Shown piece after piece: positions 25,049 to 34,720 of a stretch of DNA of 43,282 nucleotides (positions are counted from its first letter, which is position 1; every line of letters starts with the position of its first letter). The notes under the pieces were generated by a model that ran no database searches, had not been told where the DNA came from, and saw only the letters and a program-made list of their open reading frames with translations. The DNA is from Methylomonas aurea (GTDB lineage Bacteria > Pseudomonadota > Gammaproteobacteria > Methylococcales > Methylomonadaceae): assembly GCF_024505045.1 (NCBI RefSeq), contig NZ_JANIBM010000032.1:1-43282 (forward strand). Direction: 5' to 3'. A program made the translations under genes and the position numbers.

Positions 25049-26370
25049 GCACCTCTATCCGCCAACGGCTAACTTATTGGTTAATGCCTGTTTTGCTGCT
25101 TTCCGGCACCGCGTTTGCCGTACCGACTTGGCTGAACGTTCACGAAGAAATTGATGAACTGTTCGACAAGGTGTTGCGTGAGGCGGCTTATTCCCTGTCT
25201 CATGCAAACCACGCGCAAGGTGCCAAACCGGATTCGAACGGCCTCGCATTGCACGGTGATGGTATTGATTTGGTCAGTCAGATTCGCGATCCAGAGGGGC
25301 GAATTCTATTTCAATCTCATCCGTTCTCGCCCATTCCACAAGGCGGAAAGCCGGGCTACGACACCGTGAACTGGCAAAACCAAGCTTGGCGCGTCGTGAC
25401 TTTAACAACTGATAAGGGTTTGGTTCAGGTCGCGCAAGCGCTGCAAGAGCGCCGTGAAACCGCCAATGAAATCACCCTGCATTTATTGACGCCGCTGCTG
25501 ATTTTGCTGCCGGCACTGACCTTATGGCTCGGTTGGGCGATTGGTCGCGGTTTAGCGCCGCTGGCTCAAGTCGCCGCTGCTGTGGCGCATCGCAATCCTC
25601 ATTCGTTAGACCCCATCCCAGACAATGGTTTGCCCGCAGAAGTCAGCATTCTAGTCGGCGCATTGAACGGGTTACTGAGCCAATTGGATCAGGCACTGGC
25701 TACGCAGCGACAATTCACCGCCGATGCCGCCCACGAATTGCGTAGTCCGCTCACCGCACTGTCTTTGCAGGTACAACTGGCCGAGCGTGCCACTGACTCG
25801 GATCGGCGTGCTCAGGCGTTGCAAACCTTGCGGCAAGGTATAGCCCGTGCCGGTCATTTGGTGCAGCAATTACTGACACTGGCTCGCCTTGATCCGAAAG
25901 CCGACGATTCTCCGCTTATACCGTTATTTCTGGATGATCTGGCACGGAACGTAGTGGCCGACTTTGCCCCGCTCGCCGCCAACCGCCATATCGATCTTGG
26001 CCTTTCACGAGCAGATCGGGTCAGGGTTACCGGTATTGACGAATCGCTGCGGATTCTGCTTGGCAATCTAATCGATAACGCCATCCGCTATTCACCGGCA
26101 AACGCACGGATTGACGTCAGTGTCATTAACGATGCCAAGACGGTTCGCCTGGAAGTCAATGATACCGGCCCCGGCATTGCCTTGAATGAACGCGATCGCG
26201 TGTTTGACCGATTTTATAGAGTTTTGAATAACGCCGAATCCGGCAGTGGTCTTGGCTTGGCTATTGCCAAGAGGATTGCCGAGCAACATCAGGCTGATAT
26301 TACGCTGAGCGATGGGGATGGCGGGATGGGCTTGAAAGTGATCGTCACATTCCCGGAGATCAGAGCATGA
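25045..26370 (+). CDS. Sensor histidine kinase (QseC/PmrB-like)
   Basis: A 441-residue inner-membrane kinase. An N-terminal transmembrane helix (WLMPVLLLSGTAFAVPTWL) comes first, then a periplasmic sensor of about 120 residues. A second helix (LLTPLLILLPALTLWLGWAI) and a HAMP segment follow. The H-box is FTADAAHELRSPLTALSLQV, followed by the N-box NLIDNAIRYSP and the G-boxes NDTGPGIAL and GSGLGLAIAKRIAEQH. It overlaps the regulator upstream and the outer-membrane gene downstream by 4 bp each. All catalytic boxes are intact. The periplasmic part has no obvious metal-ligand cluster, so the signal is unknown. Confidence 0.93.
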   Translation: MSTSIRQRLTYWLMPVLLLSGTAFAVPTWLNVHEEIDELFDKVLREAAYSLSHANHAQGAKPDSNGLALHGDGIDLVSQIRDPEGRILFQSHPFSPIPQGGKPGYDTVNWQNQAWRVVTLTTDKGLVQVAQALQERRETANEITLHLLTPLLILLPALTLWLGWAIGRGLAPLAQVAAAVAHRNPHSLDPIPDNGLPAEVSILVGALNGLLSQLDQALATQRQFTADAAHELRSPLTALSLQVQLAERATDSDRRAQALQTLRQGIARAGHLVQQLLTLARLDPKADDSPLIPLFLDDLARNVVADFAPLAANRHIDLGLSRADRVRVTGIDESLRILLGNLIDNAIRYSPANARIDVSVINDAKTVRLEVNDTGPGIALNERDRVFDRFYRVLNNAESGSGLGLAIAKRIAEQHQADITLSDGDGGMGLKVIVTFPEIRA

Positions 26371-27689
26371 CACCGTTTGTTTCCGGTCGTTTCCCGTTAA
26401 CGCTTCTCGCTTTGTCGCTGGCGGCCTGTACCCCGCAAGGCGTGGGTTTAATCGACGTTGCCAACGATCTGGAACAGCGCACGGGACAGCGTTTTGCCGA
26501 AACGCGTGCCGACGAAACCGCATGGCCCGCCAATGTAACTTTGGATGCCGGCTTGTCCGAAGACGAATTAGTCAGCTTGGCACTGTGGAACAATGCGGCC
26601 TTTCGCGCGACCTTGGCCGATTTGGGCTTGTTCCGGGCCGATCTCGTGCAGGCGGGTATGCTGCCCAACCCTACCTTCTCGATGTTGGTGCCATGGGGCG
26701 CAAAACCCTTGGAACTGACGCTGCGCTACCCGTTGGAAATTTTCTGGCTGCGTCCGCAACGGGTCGAGTTGGCAAAATTGGATGTCGAACAAACTGCACA
26801 ACGTTTGGTGCAAACCGGATTGGACTTGATTCGCGATGTTCGCATCGCCCACGCCGAATTAAGCTTAGCCAAGCGACGCGTGGAATTGGCTGAATCTGCT
26901 GTCACATTGAGTCATGCTATCGCCGAACTCACGCAAGCCCGATTGAAAGCTGGCGATGCCAGCGAACTGGAAGTGACCAATGCTCGAGTCGATGCGCTGC
27001 AAGCCCTGGAACAAAAAGGCCGCCTGCAACGCGATTGCGAGATTGCCGACGAGCGCTTGCGGCACCTGGTCGGATTGAGCCTGGAGCAGTGGCCGACAAA
27101 CGTTAGTGCGGAACTGATAGCCCATGATGACCGGTTCGATACCGAAAAGCTGGTCGAACAGGCGCTACTGGCACGTCCCGATCTACGTGCCGCAGAAATC
27201 AATGTACAAGGCGCGGGCGAACGCTTTGGCTTGGCGCGAGCCGAAATCTTTAATATCACCGCCAGCCTCAACGCCAAACAAATCAATGGGCCTTTGCTGG
27301 CAGGACCGGGCTTGGACCTGACGTTACCTATCGTCAATCAGAATCAAGGTGGCATCGCGCAAGCCCAGGCGCGCTTCGACAAGGCCGCCAGGCAATATGT
27401 CGCCACCCGGCAACGGATTGCGCTGGATGTCCGCGAAGCCCATGCCCGATTGCAACAGGCCGGCCAAAGCCTGCAACAGTGGCAACAAACTATTTTGCCG
27501 CCGCTGCAAGCCGCCATACAAGACGCTGAAAACGCTTATGCGGCCGGTAATGTCACCTATCTGTTCGTACTAGAAACTCAACGCCGCTGGCTGGACGCGC
27601 AATTAAAAACCGCGCAAGCCGCCGCCGATTTGCGCCGCGCCCGTGCGGAACTGGAACGCAGCGTGGGCCAGCGTCTAAAGCCTGCTTGA
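26367..27689 (+). CDS. TolC-family outer-membrane efflux lipoprotein
   Basis: A 440-residue outer-membrane factor. The start MTPFVSGRFPLTLLALSLAA followed by Cys is a lipoprotein signal, so it should be acylated and anchored. The rest shows the heptad-like coiled-coil pattern of two OEP repeats: ELTQARLKAGDASELEVTNA in the first half and AEISQARARFDKAARQY-like helices plus ARLQQAGQSLQQWQQTILPP in the second. It would form the exit duct for the RND pump encoded downstream. Overlaps of 4 bp with the kinase and with the adaptor's TTG place it firmly in the operon. Confidence 0.9.
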   Translation: MTPFVSGRFPLTLLALSLAACTPQGVGLIDVANDLEQRTGQRFAETRADETAWPANVTLDAGLSEDELVSLALWNNAAFRATLADLGLFRADLVQAGMLPNPTFSMLVPWGAKPLELTLRYPLEIFWLRPQRVELAKLDVEQTAQRLVQTGLDLIRDVRIAHAELSLAKRRVELAESAVTLSHAIAELTQARLKAGDASELEVTNARVDALQALEQKGRLQRDCEIADERLRHLVGLSLEQWPTNVSAELIAHDDRFDTEKLVEQALLARPDLRAAEINVQGAGERFGLARAEIFNITASLNAKQINGPLLAGPGLDLTLPIVNQNQGGIAQAQARFDKAARQYVATRQRIALDVREAHARLQQAGQSLQQWQQTILPPLQAAIQDAENAYAAGNVTYLFVLETQRRWLDAQLKTAQAAADLRRARAELERSVGQRLKPA

Positions 27690-27724
27690 CTCATTATTTC
27701 CCGGAATTCAAGACTAGAATCTGT

Positions 27725-28753
27725 ATGAACCGCGTGTCTCCAAACCACAAACTGTTGTTGTCGGCTATAGTGCTTGTTATTGGTAACCTATTGGCTGCCG
27801 AAGCAACTGTGCCGCCTGCCAAAATCGAAAACCCGGTCAAGGAAAGCAATTTGACCCAAGTCGTTTTGGCACCCGAAGCCGCGAAGCGGCTGAGCATCGT
27901 CACCACTAAAGTTGAAAAACGACCGCTGACGCGCACCCGCTTGTTCGGGGGCGAGATCACGCTACCTGCCTTGAACGGTTCAGGAAAAGCGAACAAGCAA
28001 TCGGTTTATACCATCCTGCCTTCGCTGGCACCGGCGGAATTGGTGCGTTTGGCGCAATCGCAAATCGACGCCGACGGCCAAGTGGAACAAGCCAAAGTAC
28101 AAGTGCAAGCCGCGCAAATAGCCTTGAATCGCGCCGAACAGATGCGCCGCGACAAGGTGGGCACCGAACGCTCGGTCGATGATGCGCGAATGCAGCTAGG
28201 CTTGGCCGAGGCCAATCTGAAAACCGCGCACGAACGCCGCGATTTGCTCGGCCCCGCGCTGTTGGACGTCAACAACCGCAGCAGGTTTTGGGTGCGGGTG
28301 CCGGTCTATGTCGATGATATAGCCGGATTGAATACCGCCGCCCAGGCGCGTGTCGGTGGGCTGACAAATTCGTCCGAGAATGCCACTCGTCTTGCCTTGC
28401 CGGTGGCGGCGCCGCCTTCCGCTAATCCGGCTGCCGCCACGGTCGACTTATTCTATGAAGTCAAGAATTCGGATGCATCACTACGTCCCGGTCAGCGCGT
28501 TGGCGTGTCTATCCCGCTGCGTGGGGAAGACGAGAATCTGGTCGTGCCGTGGTCGGCGCTTGTGTATGACGTAAATGGCGGATGCTGGATTTATCAAGCA
28601 CTGCAAGCCAATGTCTACCAGCGCCGGCGGGTACAGGTACTACGGGTGGTTGAAGATCAAGCCGCCGTGATGGGCGACATCGCGGCCGGTATCGAGGTGG
28701 TCACCGCCGGCGTGGCCGAATTGTTCGGTACTGAATTCGGTGTCGGCAAATGA
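27725..28753 (+). CDS. RND efflux periplasmic adaptor (membrane fusion protein)
   Basis: About 342 residues from the ATG at 27725, which begins a signal-like segment ([20 protein letters not shown], then NLLAAEA). A TTG at 27686, overlapping the upstream stop, would add 13 residues before it and is less likely. The body has the helical hairpin ([20 protein letters not shown], then [18 protein letters not shown]). Beta-barrel and membrane-proximal blocks follow: [20 protein letters not shown] and [13 protein letters not shown]. It links the pump to the outer-membrane duct. The hairpin is short for the family. The stop overlaps the pump start (ATGATG region). Confidence 0.88.
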   Translation: MNRVSPNHKLLLSAIVLVIGNLLAAEATVPPAKIENPVKESNLTQVVLAPEAAKRLSIVTTKVEKRPLTRTRLFGGEITLPALNGSGKANKQSVYTILPSLAPAELVRLAQSQIDADGQVEQAKVQVQAAQIALNRAEQMRRDKVGTERSVDDARMQLGLAEANLKTAHERRDLLGPALLDVNNRSRFWVRVPVYVDDIAGLNTAAQARVGGLTNSSENATRLALPVAAPPSANPAAATVDLFYEVKNSDASLRPGQRVGVSIPLRGEDENLVVPWSALVYDVNGGCWIYQALQANVYQRRRVQVLRVVEDQAAVMGDIAAGIEVVTAGVAELFGTEFGVGK

Positions 28754-31700
28754 TGCGTTGGCTGATTTCCGTTGCATTACGCCAACGACTATTGGTGTTG
28801 GCTTTGGCTGTGGTGTTGGTGGTTTTCGGCGTGCAAGCCGCCCGGCAAATGCCGTTGGATGTGTTCCCGGAATTTGCGCCGCCGCTGGTGGAAATCCAGA
28901 CGGAAGCACCCGGACTATCGACTGAGGAAGTGGAAAACCTAATCACCGTGCCACTGGAAAATGCAGTCAATGGCACGGCCTGGTTGAAAACCTTGCGTTC
29001 CAAGTCGGTGCTGGGCCTGTCTTCTGTGGTGTGTATTTTCCAGGAAGGCACGGATTTGATGCAAGCCAGGCAACTGGTGCAGGAACGGGTTGCCACCATC
29101 GCGCCGCGCCTACCGGTTGTGGCCCGCGCACCGGTGATGCTGTCGCCGTTATCGTCCACCAGTCGGGCGCTGAAGATTGGTATTTCATCGAAAAAACTGT
29201 CGCAGATGGAAGTGTCCGAATTGGCGTTATGGACCATTCGCCCAAGGTTGATGGCGGTGCCGGGTGTGGCCAACGTAGCCATTTGGGGGCAACGTGATCG
29301 GCAGTTACAAGTGCTGGTCGATCCGGACCGGCTGGCCGCCAACGGCGTGACGCTGGATGCGGTAGTGCGTGCGGCGGGCGATGCGGCCACCGTAACGGCT
29401 GGCGGCTTTGTTGATTTGCCTAATCAGCGTTTACCAGTGACGCATGTGTCGCCGCTGCAAACACCGGACGATCTGGCGCGAACCGTGGTGCAATTCACCG
29501 GCGGTGTTCCACTGCGCTTGGGCGATGTGGCGGACATTTTCGAAAGCCACCCGCCGCCGATTGGCGATGCAGTGATCAATGATGGTCCGGGATTACTGCT
29601 GATTGTCGAAAAACAACCCTGGGGTAACACCTTGGATGTGACGCGCAAGGTGGAAGCGACCCTGGAAGCTCTAAAACCTGGCCTGCACGACGTCGACATC
29701 GATCCAACCATCTTCCGTCCGGCAACCTTCATCGAACGCTCGCTGCAAAATTTAAGCGACGCGTTGATCTTGGGCTGCATACTGGTCGCAGTGATTCTGA
29801 TCGCTTTTTTGTTCGAGTGGCGTACCGCCTTGATCAGCCTGTCGGCGATTCCGCTGTCGCTGTTGGCAGCTGCCTTAGTGCTGTATCTGCGTGGCGGCAC
29901 CCTTAACACCATGGTGCTAGCCGGTCTGGTGATTGCGGTTGGTGAAGTGGTGGATGACGCAATCATTGATGTCGAGAATATCATGCGCCGTCTGCGCCTT
30001 AATCGCGAGGCGGGCAGTCCGTGGTCGCCTTTCCGCGTCGTGTTGAAGGCGTCGTTGGAAGTGCGCAGCGCTGTGGTGTTCGCCAGCCTGATCGTGGCGC
30101 TGGTGTTCGTGCCGGTATTCTTCCTCGACGGCTTGGCCGGTACCTTTTTCAGGCCGTTGGCATTTTCCTACCTGTTGGCGATTTTGGCCTCGCTACTGGT
30201 CGCGTTGACGGTGACCCCCGCCTTGTGCCTGATGCTGTTACCCAATGCGAAGCAGCGCCAGGGGGATGCACCGCTGACACGGGTTTTGAAACGGCATTAT
30301 CGCAAGCTGTTACCGGCAATCGTCAGCCGTCCGCAATGGGCGACGGGTTTTCTGTTAGTGGCGTTTGTATCGACAGCTATCGCGTTACCGCGACTTGGCG
30401 AATCGTTTCTACCCAACTTTAAGGAAACCGATTTTTTGATGCATTGGGTTGAAAAGCCTGGCACCTCGCTGGAAGCCATGCGCCGTATTACGGTACAAGT
30501 TAGTAAGGAACTGCGGGCGATCCCCGGTGTGCGCAATTTCGGTTCCCACATTGGCCGGGCCGAAGTTGCCGACGAAGTGGTAGGGCCGAACTTTACCGAG
30601 TTATGGATTAGTTTAGACACGGTGGTTGATTACGACAGTACCGTGGCAAAAATCCAAGCCGTCGTCGACGGTTATCCGGGGCTTTACCGGGATGTGCTGA
30701 CGTACCTGCGCGAACGGATCAAAGAAGTGCTGACCGGTGCCAGTGCGACCGTGGTGGTGAGGCTGTATGGCCCAGATTTGGGAATCCTGCGAGATAAGGC
30801 CGCAGAAGTCAGTCAATCCATCGCTGATGTACCCGGCATCGCCAACCTGAAGGTGGAACCGCAAATAGTGGTGCCGCAGATACAGATACGGCTCAAGCCG
30901 GACGTGGCGGCCAACTTCGGCTTGACAGCCGGGCACGTGAGGCGGGCCGCTGCTACCTTGATCAAAGGCAGCAAGGTCGGCGAAATTTACCGTGACCAAA
31001 AAATCGTCGATGTCACGGTTTGGGGTCATGAACGAGTGCGCCATGACCTTGCCGCGCTCAGATCGCTTACTATCGATACGCCATCCGGGGCGCGCGTGCC
31101 GTTGGGCGATGTGGCCGACATCGATATGGTGCCCACACCTAACGAGATCAAACGGGAAAACGCCTCGCGCCGAATCGACGTCACCTGCAACGTCAGTGGC
31201 AACGATTTAGGCGGCGTGGCGCGGGAAATAGAAAATCGCGTGAAGAGGCTAACGTTCGCGCAAGGCTATCACCCGGAGTTTCTAGGCGAATACGCGGCAC
31301 GACAAGCATCCAGCGAACGGCTGACCTGGCTGAGTTTGGCTTCATTGCTGGGTATCCTGGTGTTATTGCAGGTCGATTTTCGCTCACTACGCTTGGTCTG
31401 TCTGGTGGCATTAACCTTGCCGTTCGCGTTGATCGGGGGCGTTGTGGGGGCGTTTTTAAGTGGCGGCGTGCTGTCGCTCGGCTCGCTGGTCGGCTTTATC
31501 ACCGTGCTGGGTATCGCCGCGCGGAACGGCATCATGTTGTTGAGCCATTACCGACATTTGGAACAGGAAGAAGCTGTCCTATTCGGACCTGACTTAGCGC
31601 AGCGCGGCGCCGAAGAACGTCTGGCACCCATCCTGATGACAGCGGCTTGCGCCGGATTGGCCTTGCTGCCGTTGATCCTGAAAGGCAACGTACCCGGCCA

Positions 31701-31836
31701 CGAAATCGAATACCCCATGGCGGTAGTGATACTCGGTGGCTTGATGACCTCGACCTTGTTGAATCTGTTTTTGATGCCTTCCCTGTATTGCAGGTATGGC
31801 AACACTACAGTACAAAAGTTAAAGGAGGTTATGTGA
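28750..31836 (+). CDS. RND efflux pump, CusA/CzcA-like
   Basis: A 1028-residue inner-membrane proton antiporter with twelve predicted helices. The N-terminal periplasmic entry [20 protein letters not shown] and the block [16 protein letters not shown] are typical of the heavy-metal efflux branch. The TM4 segment carries [20 protein letters not shown] with acidic residues for proton relay. The TM10-12 part has [20 protein letters not shown]. It lacks the obvious Met triad of CusA as far as I can tell by eye, so the substrate (metal or organic) is open. It is the last gene of the regulated operon. Confidence 0.9.
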   Translation: MMRWLISVALRQRLLVLALAVVLVVFGVQAARQMPLDVFPEFAPPLVEIQTEAPGLSTEEVENLITVPLENAVNGTAWLKTLRSKSVLGLSSVVCIFQEGTDLMQARQLVQERVATIAPRLPVVARAPVMLSPLSSTSRALKIGISSKKLSQMEVSELALWTIRPRLMAVPGVANVAIWGQRDRQLQVLVDPDRLAANGVTLDAVVRAAGDAATVTAGGFVDLPNQRLPVTHVSPLQTPDDLARTVVQFTGGVPLRLGDVADIFESHPPPIGDAVINDGPGLLLIVEKQPWGNTLDVTRKVEATLEALKPGLHDVDIDPTIFRPATFIERSLQNLSDALILGCILVAVILIAFLFEWRTALISLSAIPLSLLAAALVLYLRGGTLNTMVLAGLVIAVGEVVDDAIIDVENIMRRLRLNREAGSPWSPFRVVLKASLEVRSAVVFASLIVALVFVPVFFLDGLAGTFFRPLAFSYLLAILASLLVALTVTPALCLMLLPNAKQRQGDAPLTRVLKRHYRKLLPAIVSRPQWATGFLLVAFVSTAIALPRLGESFLPNFKETDFLMHWVEKPGTSLEAMRRITVQVSKELRAIPGVRNFGSHIGRAEVADEVVGPNFTELWISLDTVVDYDSTVAKIQAVVDGYPGLYRDVLTYLRERIKEVLTGASATVVVRLYGPDLGILRDKAAEVSQSIADVPGIANLKVEPQIVVPQIQIRLKPDVAANFGLTAGHVRRAAATLIKGSKVGEIYRDQKIVDVTVWGHERVRHDLAALRSLTIDTPSGARVPLGDVADIDMVPTPNEIKRENASRRIDVTCNVSGNDLGGVAREIENRVKRLTFAQGYHPEFLGEYAARQASSERLTWLSLASLLGILVLLQVDFRSLRLVCLVALTLPFALIGGVVGAFLSGGVLSLGSLVGFITVLGIAARNGIMLLSHYRHLEQEEAVLFGPDLAQRGAEERLAPILMTAACAGLALLPLILKGNVPGHEIEYPMAVVILGGLMTSTLLNLFLMPSLYCRYGNTTVQKLKEVM

Positions 31837-31879
31837 ATTGAGTGTCAGGACACGGGTGACGTGCGCCCATTGACAAGTG

Positions 31880-32117
31880 TATAAATCGGACTGCAGTGGC
31901 CTTGTCAAATCTGTTGTTCACGAACTTGGTGCCAATTTACAAGGGGATACCAACGAGATTTCAGGTTTTATTCAACAATTACCACCAATGGGATTACCAG
32001 CGCCCCATGGGCGAGTGAGAGTAAATTGGTGCCGGCCGATTTTAAAGGCCAAGAACACGAATCACTTCACACCCATGGTCATATGGTGGTTGTCGTCGCG
32101 GGTCCCCCTGGCTCACA
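31880..32117 (+). pseudogene. NlpC/P60-like cell-wall peptidase relic
   Basis: One frame reads YKSDCSGLVKSVVHELGANL, which looks like the catalytic-cysteine helix of NlpC/P60-type or amidase-type peptidases. In a different frame from 32026 the sequence continues VPADFKGQEHESLHTHGHMV with a following VVVAGPPGSQ, which resembles the catalytic-histidine strand. The two halves are out of frame and the ends are missing, so this is a relic. The family assignment is from these two blocks only. It merges into the antitoxin fragment on the other strand. Confidence 0.5.
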
Positions 32118-32211
32118 ATAAAACATCCTCGGCGGGGACTGCGGGGCCGTCCATAACTTTGCGGATTTTCGCGCGGTATTCCTCCAACAAGCCCTTGACC
32201 AAATATCGATC
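32113..32211 (-). pseudogene. Type II antitoxin C-terminal fragment, copy 2
   Basis: The minus strand reads DRYLVKGLLEEYRAKIRKVM and then DGPAVPAEDVLL before TGA. From the GGAGGAATACCGCG block onward it is nearly identical to the fragment at 19284-19394, with about four differences in 66 bases, but it lies in the opposite orientation. There is no start and no DNA-binding part. The last codons differ because the frame runs into the peptidase relic. Confidence 0.55.
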
Positions 32212-32234
32212 ATTCCCGATTTAAACTCTACCCC

Positions 32235-32266
32235 CACGTGATCAATCTGCTTTATGATTACACGTG
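32235..32266 (+). promoter_or_regulatory. Promoter with paired CACGTG sites before the chimeric antitoxin gene
   Basis: Two CACGTG hexamers at 32235-32240 and 32261-32266 flank a good -10 element, TATGAT (32253-32258). The flanks (GATCAAT and ATGATTA) extend the inverted symmetry. No clear -35 is visible. The layout suggests an operator for the ribbon-helix-helix protein encoded 26 bp downstream. Confidence 0.5.
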
Positions 32267-32291
32267 AACCACAAATAACCAGAGCGTAGCC

Positions 32292-32630
32292 ATGGCCACA
32301 GAAGCATTTACCGTTAGAACCGAATCAGACATCGTGCATCAGCTTGATAGCATGGCCGGGGCGTTGGATCGTTCGCGTAACTACCTTGTCAATCAAGCCT
32401 TGCGCGAATACCTGAAAACTCATGCCCGGAAAATTGAGAAAATTACCCAGGGCATAGCCGCTGCTGACCGTGGCGAAGTCATCGAGCATGAAGACGTGAT
32501 CAAGGAATTGGAAGTCATCGCACAACCTACAAGCGGCGACGATTTCTTTGACTGTGCCGGCATCTGGGAATCACGAGAAATCGACCAAACTACCATTCGT
32601 GTAAAAGCCTGGCCGGATCAGCGTGGATGA
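32292..32630 (+). CDS. Chimeric antitoxin: ribbon-helix-helix N-terminus joined to a VapB-type tail
   Basis: Residues 1-75 form a CopG/ParD-like ribbon-helix-helix antitoxin: FTVRTESDIVHQLDSMAGAL and RSRNYLVNQALREYLKTHA. A tail (ADRGEVIEHEDVIKELE) follows that normally ends such a protein. Residues 80-112 are a second toxin-binding tail, DFFDCAGIWESREIDQTTIR followed by KAWPD, the usual end of VapB partners of VapC. The join is near residue 76. The stop overlaps the start of the PIN-containing gene by 4 bp, as in vapBC operons. The protein could still bind DNA; which toxin it neutralises is unclear. Confidence 0.8.
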   Translation: MATEAFTVRTESDIVHQLDSMAGALDRSRNYLVNQALREYLKTHARKIEKITQGIAAADRGEVIEHEDVIKELEVIAQPTSGDDFFDCAGIWESREIDQTTIRVKAWPDQRG

Positions 32631-33253
32631 TTCTCTGCGACACCAATATCTTGATTGAATTCTACAAAGGCAATCCAGCTATCATCCAAACTCTCAGAGC
32701 CATAGGATCGGCTAATATCGCCGTCAGCGTCATCACCAAAGCCGAACTGTTTTACGGCGCTAGAGACAAACAAGAACTGGCCAAAATCGAACGCCATTTA
32801 GGGTTGTGCCATTGCTACGGCTTCTCGCCGGAACACTACCCGGCACGACCGCCGTATTACGCCGGCCGTTACAAATTTCAAAAGCACTTTTTCCCTATCA
32901 TCGAGGATTTGAAGGCCCAAGGTGAAGAGTATGAGTGTGCCAAGGCGATTGATAGTTTACCGGAAGTGAAATATTGGATTCGGAACCTGGTTCGCCGGGA
33001 TCATGCCTCGTTTTGGCTGCCGTTGGCTCATAACCGCTTTTACCCTGATTTTGTCTGCGAACTGACGGACGGCCGGATGTTGGTCGTCGAGTACAAGGGC
33101 GAAGCCTATGCCAGTAACGACGATTCAGCCGAAAAACGTGCGGTAGGCGAGTTGTGGGCGAAATCCAGCCAAGGGCGTTGTTTATTTATCATGGCTGTCG
33201 AGCAAGATAATCAAGGCCGAGACGTTAGGCAGCAGATTCAAGATTTGGTGTAA
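32627..33253 (+). CDS. Chimera: half a VapC PIN domain fused to a type III restriction nuclease end
   Basis: Residues 1-59 are the start of VapC: MILCDTNILIEFYKGN with Asp5, and SVITKAELFYGA with Glu40. The later PIN acidic residues are missing. From about residue 63 the protein matches the C-terminal end of type III restriction R subunits (Res): PARPPYYAGRYKFQKHFFP, a wide helical stretch, then YPDFVCELTDGRMLVVEYKG. The last block supplies Asp141, Glu155 and Lys157 of a PD-(D/E)XK nuclease. The end is GRCLFIMAVEQDNQGRDVR. The PIN half is probably inactive, while the nuclease half may be complete. Translation is coupled to the chimeric antitoxin. Confidence 0.82.
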   Translation: MILCDTNILIEFYKGNPAIIQTLRAIGSANIAVSVITKAELFYGARDKQELAKIERHLGLCHCYGFSPEHYPARPPYYAGRYKFQKHFFPIIEDLKAQGEEYECAKAIDSLPEVKYWIRNLVRRDHASFWLPLAHNRFYPDFVCELTDGRMLVVEYKGEAYASNDDSAEKRAVGELWAKSSQGRCLFIMAVEQDNQGRDVRQQIQDLV

Positions 33254-33260
33254 TTTATCG

Positions 33261-34640
33261 CTATGTGTAGAACTTCGTCCCCATTTCCTGGAAGAAATGT
33301 TTATACCGTTCGCCGAATTCAGTCATTAGCTTCCGGTTTAACAACGGATGTGTGCTGCACTGTGCGCATGTAGAAACAACATCTCTATAGATTGATGCCG
33401 GAACCTTTCTTTCTCCCTGATAATTCATTAAGAGCTTTCCGCCTAATTGATCAGTTGTTTTACTTCCCCTTTGGAACATGAATATATTGGGGAGTCTGCC
33501 ATAGGCAGAAAAAACAACATAACGCCAACTCGGGTCTGGAGTTCCCTTTTCAGGAAGTACCTCCACCGAATACTCCAGGTCCCCGCCATTACTCAGTTCT
33601 TCATAAGCAATAGAGCACTTTTTCGGACCTTCTGCAATTAACACACAGGGGCCGATTGCATCGTAATCAACAAATCTAGCACTTGCTTCAATTCCTAGCA
33701 GTTTTGACAAATCTTCCCTTTCAGTCTCAGGTAATGCCATCTGGCCATTAAGGAACCAAAGCAGTTGTTTTACTGTAATGCCGATAGCCTTAGCAATGTC
33801 GCCCGGTTTATTAGGCCAACAATCCACCAGTATTTTTGCTTTGAGCGCACAACGTCGGTCCCAATCCTCGTCGGTTATGTCATCAATATTTTCATCCTCG
33901 CCACTCAGCAGCCAGTAACAGCCAGGTTTTGTCTCATGCCGCCAGAAATGCATTTTCTGATTTTGTGGGACAGTTGTTTCCCATGAGGAAAGCCAGGAGC
34001 CGCTAACCCAATCCAATTTTGAGGGGCTCAAAACCGTATTTCTGGTCTTAAAAGGCAACGCCATCCATTTTGAGGCCTGTTCTTTGACTGCGTTGTTTCC
34101 GATCCATTCCCACCTGCGACCATTGACGTGCCCGTTGTGAATATTCAAGGCATGATCATTCAACTCTTTAACATCGTTGATGACATGGCCATCACGGTTG
34201 TACCAACCAAGTTCCAGTCCGCGTTGTTGAGCAACACGCAATGAGGCCGAGAATTGCTTATCCCTCCCATCAGCGATTTCAAGCGATATGCCGCCAATAT
34301 GGTCGAGCGATTTTTGCAATTGAGGGCATGCATTGGCAATGTGACGATTGATCTTCAGCTTATCGGGGTATCCACGGAGGCCAGACGCCTTTTCCCAGCC
34401 TTCCAGCAAAACGCCAGATAATGATCTTGGCTCATCGAGTAGAGAAAATGTCTGCCATTCAATTTGGGTTCCAGGGACAGTAAGCCCGTATAGAACCAGC
34501 GGCTTCAAATCGAATTTTTCCGCATCTTTTAATCGAATCGGATCGTTAACAAAAACAATACCTTTATCGGCGTGTAGAAAAACGTGTTTTGCGATTGCGA
34601 CATAGAAATGGTGTTCGCGAGTGTAAGCCGTTAAAGTCAT
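33261..34640 (-). CDS. Unknown protein with an internal helix-turn-helix, ~459 aa
   Basis: I do not recognise this family. The protein starts MTLTAYTREHHFYVAIAKHV; a GTG six codons earlier (34658) is an alternative start. A segment at about residues 280-320 (GDIAKAIGITVKQLLWFLNG, then ETEREDLSKLLGIE) looks like a Cro/XRE-type helix-turn-helix, placed unusually in the middle. The C-terminal part has a strand-rich region (RYVVFSAYGRLPNIFMFQRG) and a CAQC pair (VVSTCAQCSTHPLLNRK). Tryptophans are frequent. It follows a HigB/HigA-like pair on the same strand, 80 bp downstream, in a zone full of defence relics. A role in defence or regulation is a guess from context. Confidence 0.7.
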   Translation of the reverse strand: MTLTAYTREHHFYVAIAKHVFLHADKGIVFVNDPIRLKDAEKFDLKPLVLYGLTVPGTQIEWQTFSLLDEPRSLSGVLLEGWEKASGLRGYPDKLKINRHIANACPQLQKSLDHIGGISLEIADGRDKQFSASLRVAQQRGLELGWYNRDGHVINDVKELNDHALNIHNGHVNGRRWEWIGNNAVKEQASKWMALPFKTRNTVLSPSKLDWVSGSWLSSWETTVPQNQKMHFWRHETKPGCYWLLSGEDENIDDITDEDWDRRCALKAKILVDCWPNKPGDIAKAIGITVKQLLWFLNGQMALPETEREDLSKLLGIEASARFVDYDAIGPCVLIAEGPKKCSIAYEELSNGGDLEYSVEVLPEKGTPDPSWRYVVFSAYGRLPNIFMFQRGSKTTDQLGGKLLMNYQGERKVPASIYRDVVSTCAQCSTHPLLNRKLMTEFGERYKHFFQEMGTKFYT

Positions 34641-34720
34641 GATGATAAGTGGGCGCACACCAGCACAATGGCATCGCGAGTTAAGGGGGCTATTCTTCTT
34701 GGTTAAGCCAGGCTTTGGTT

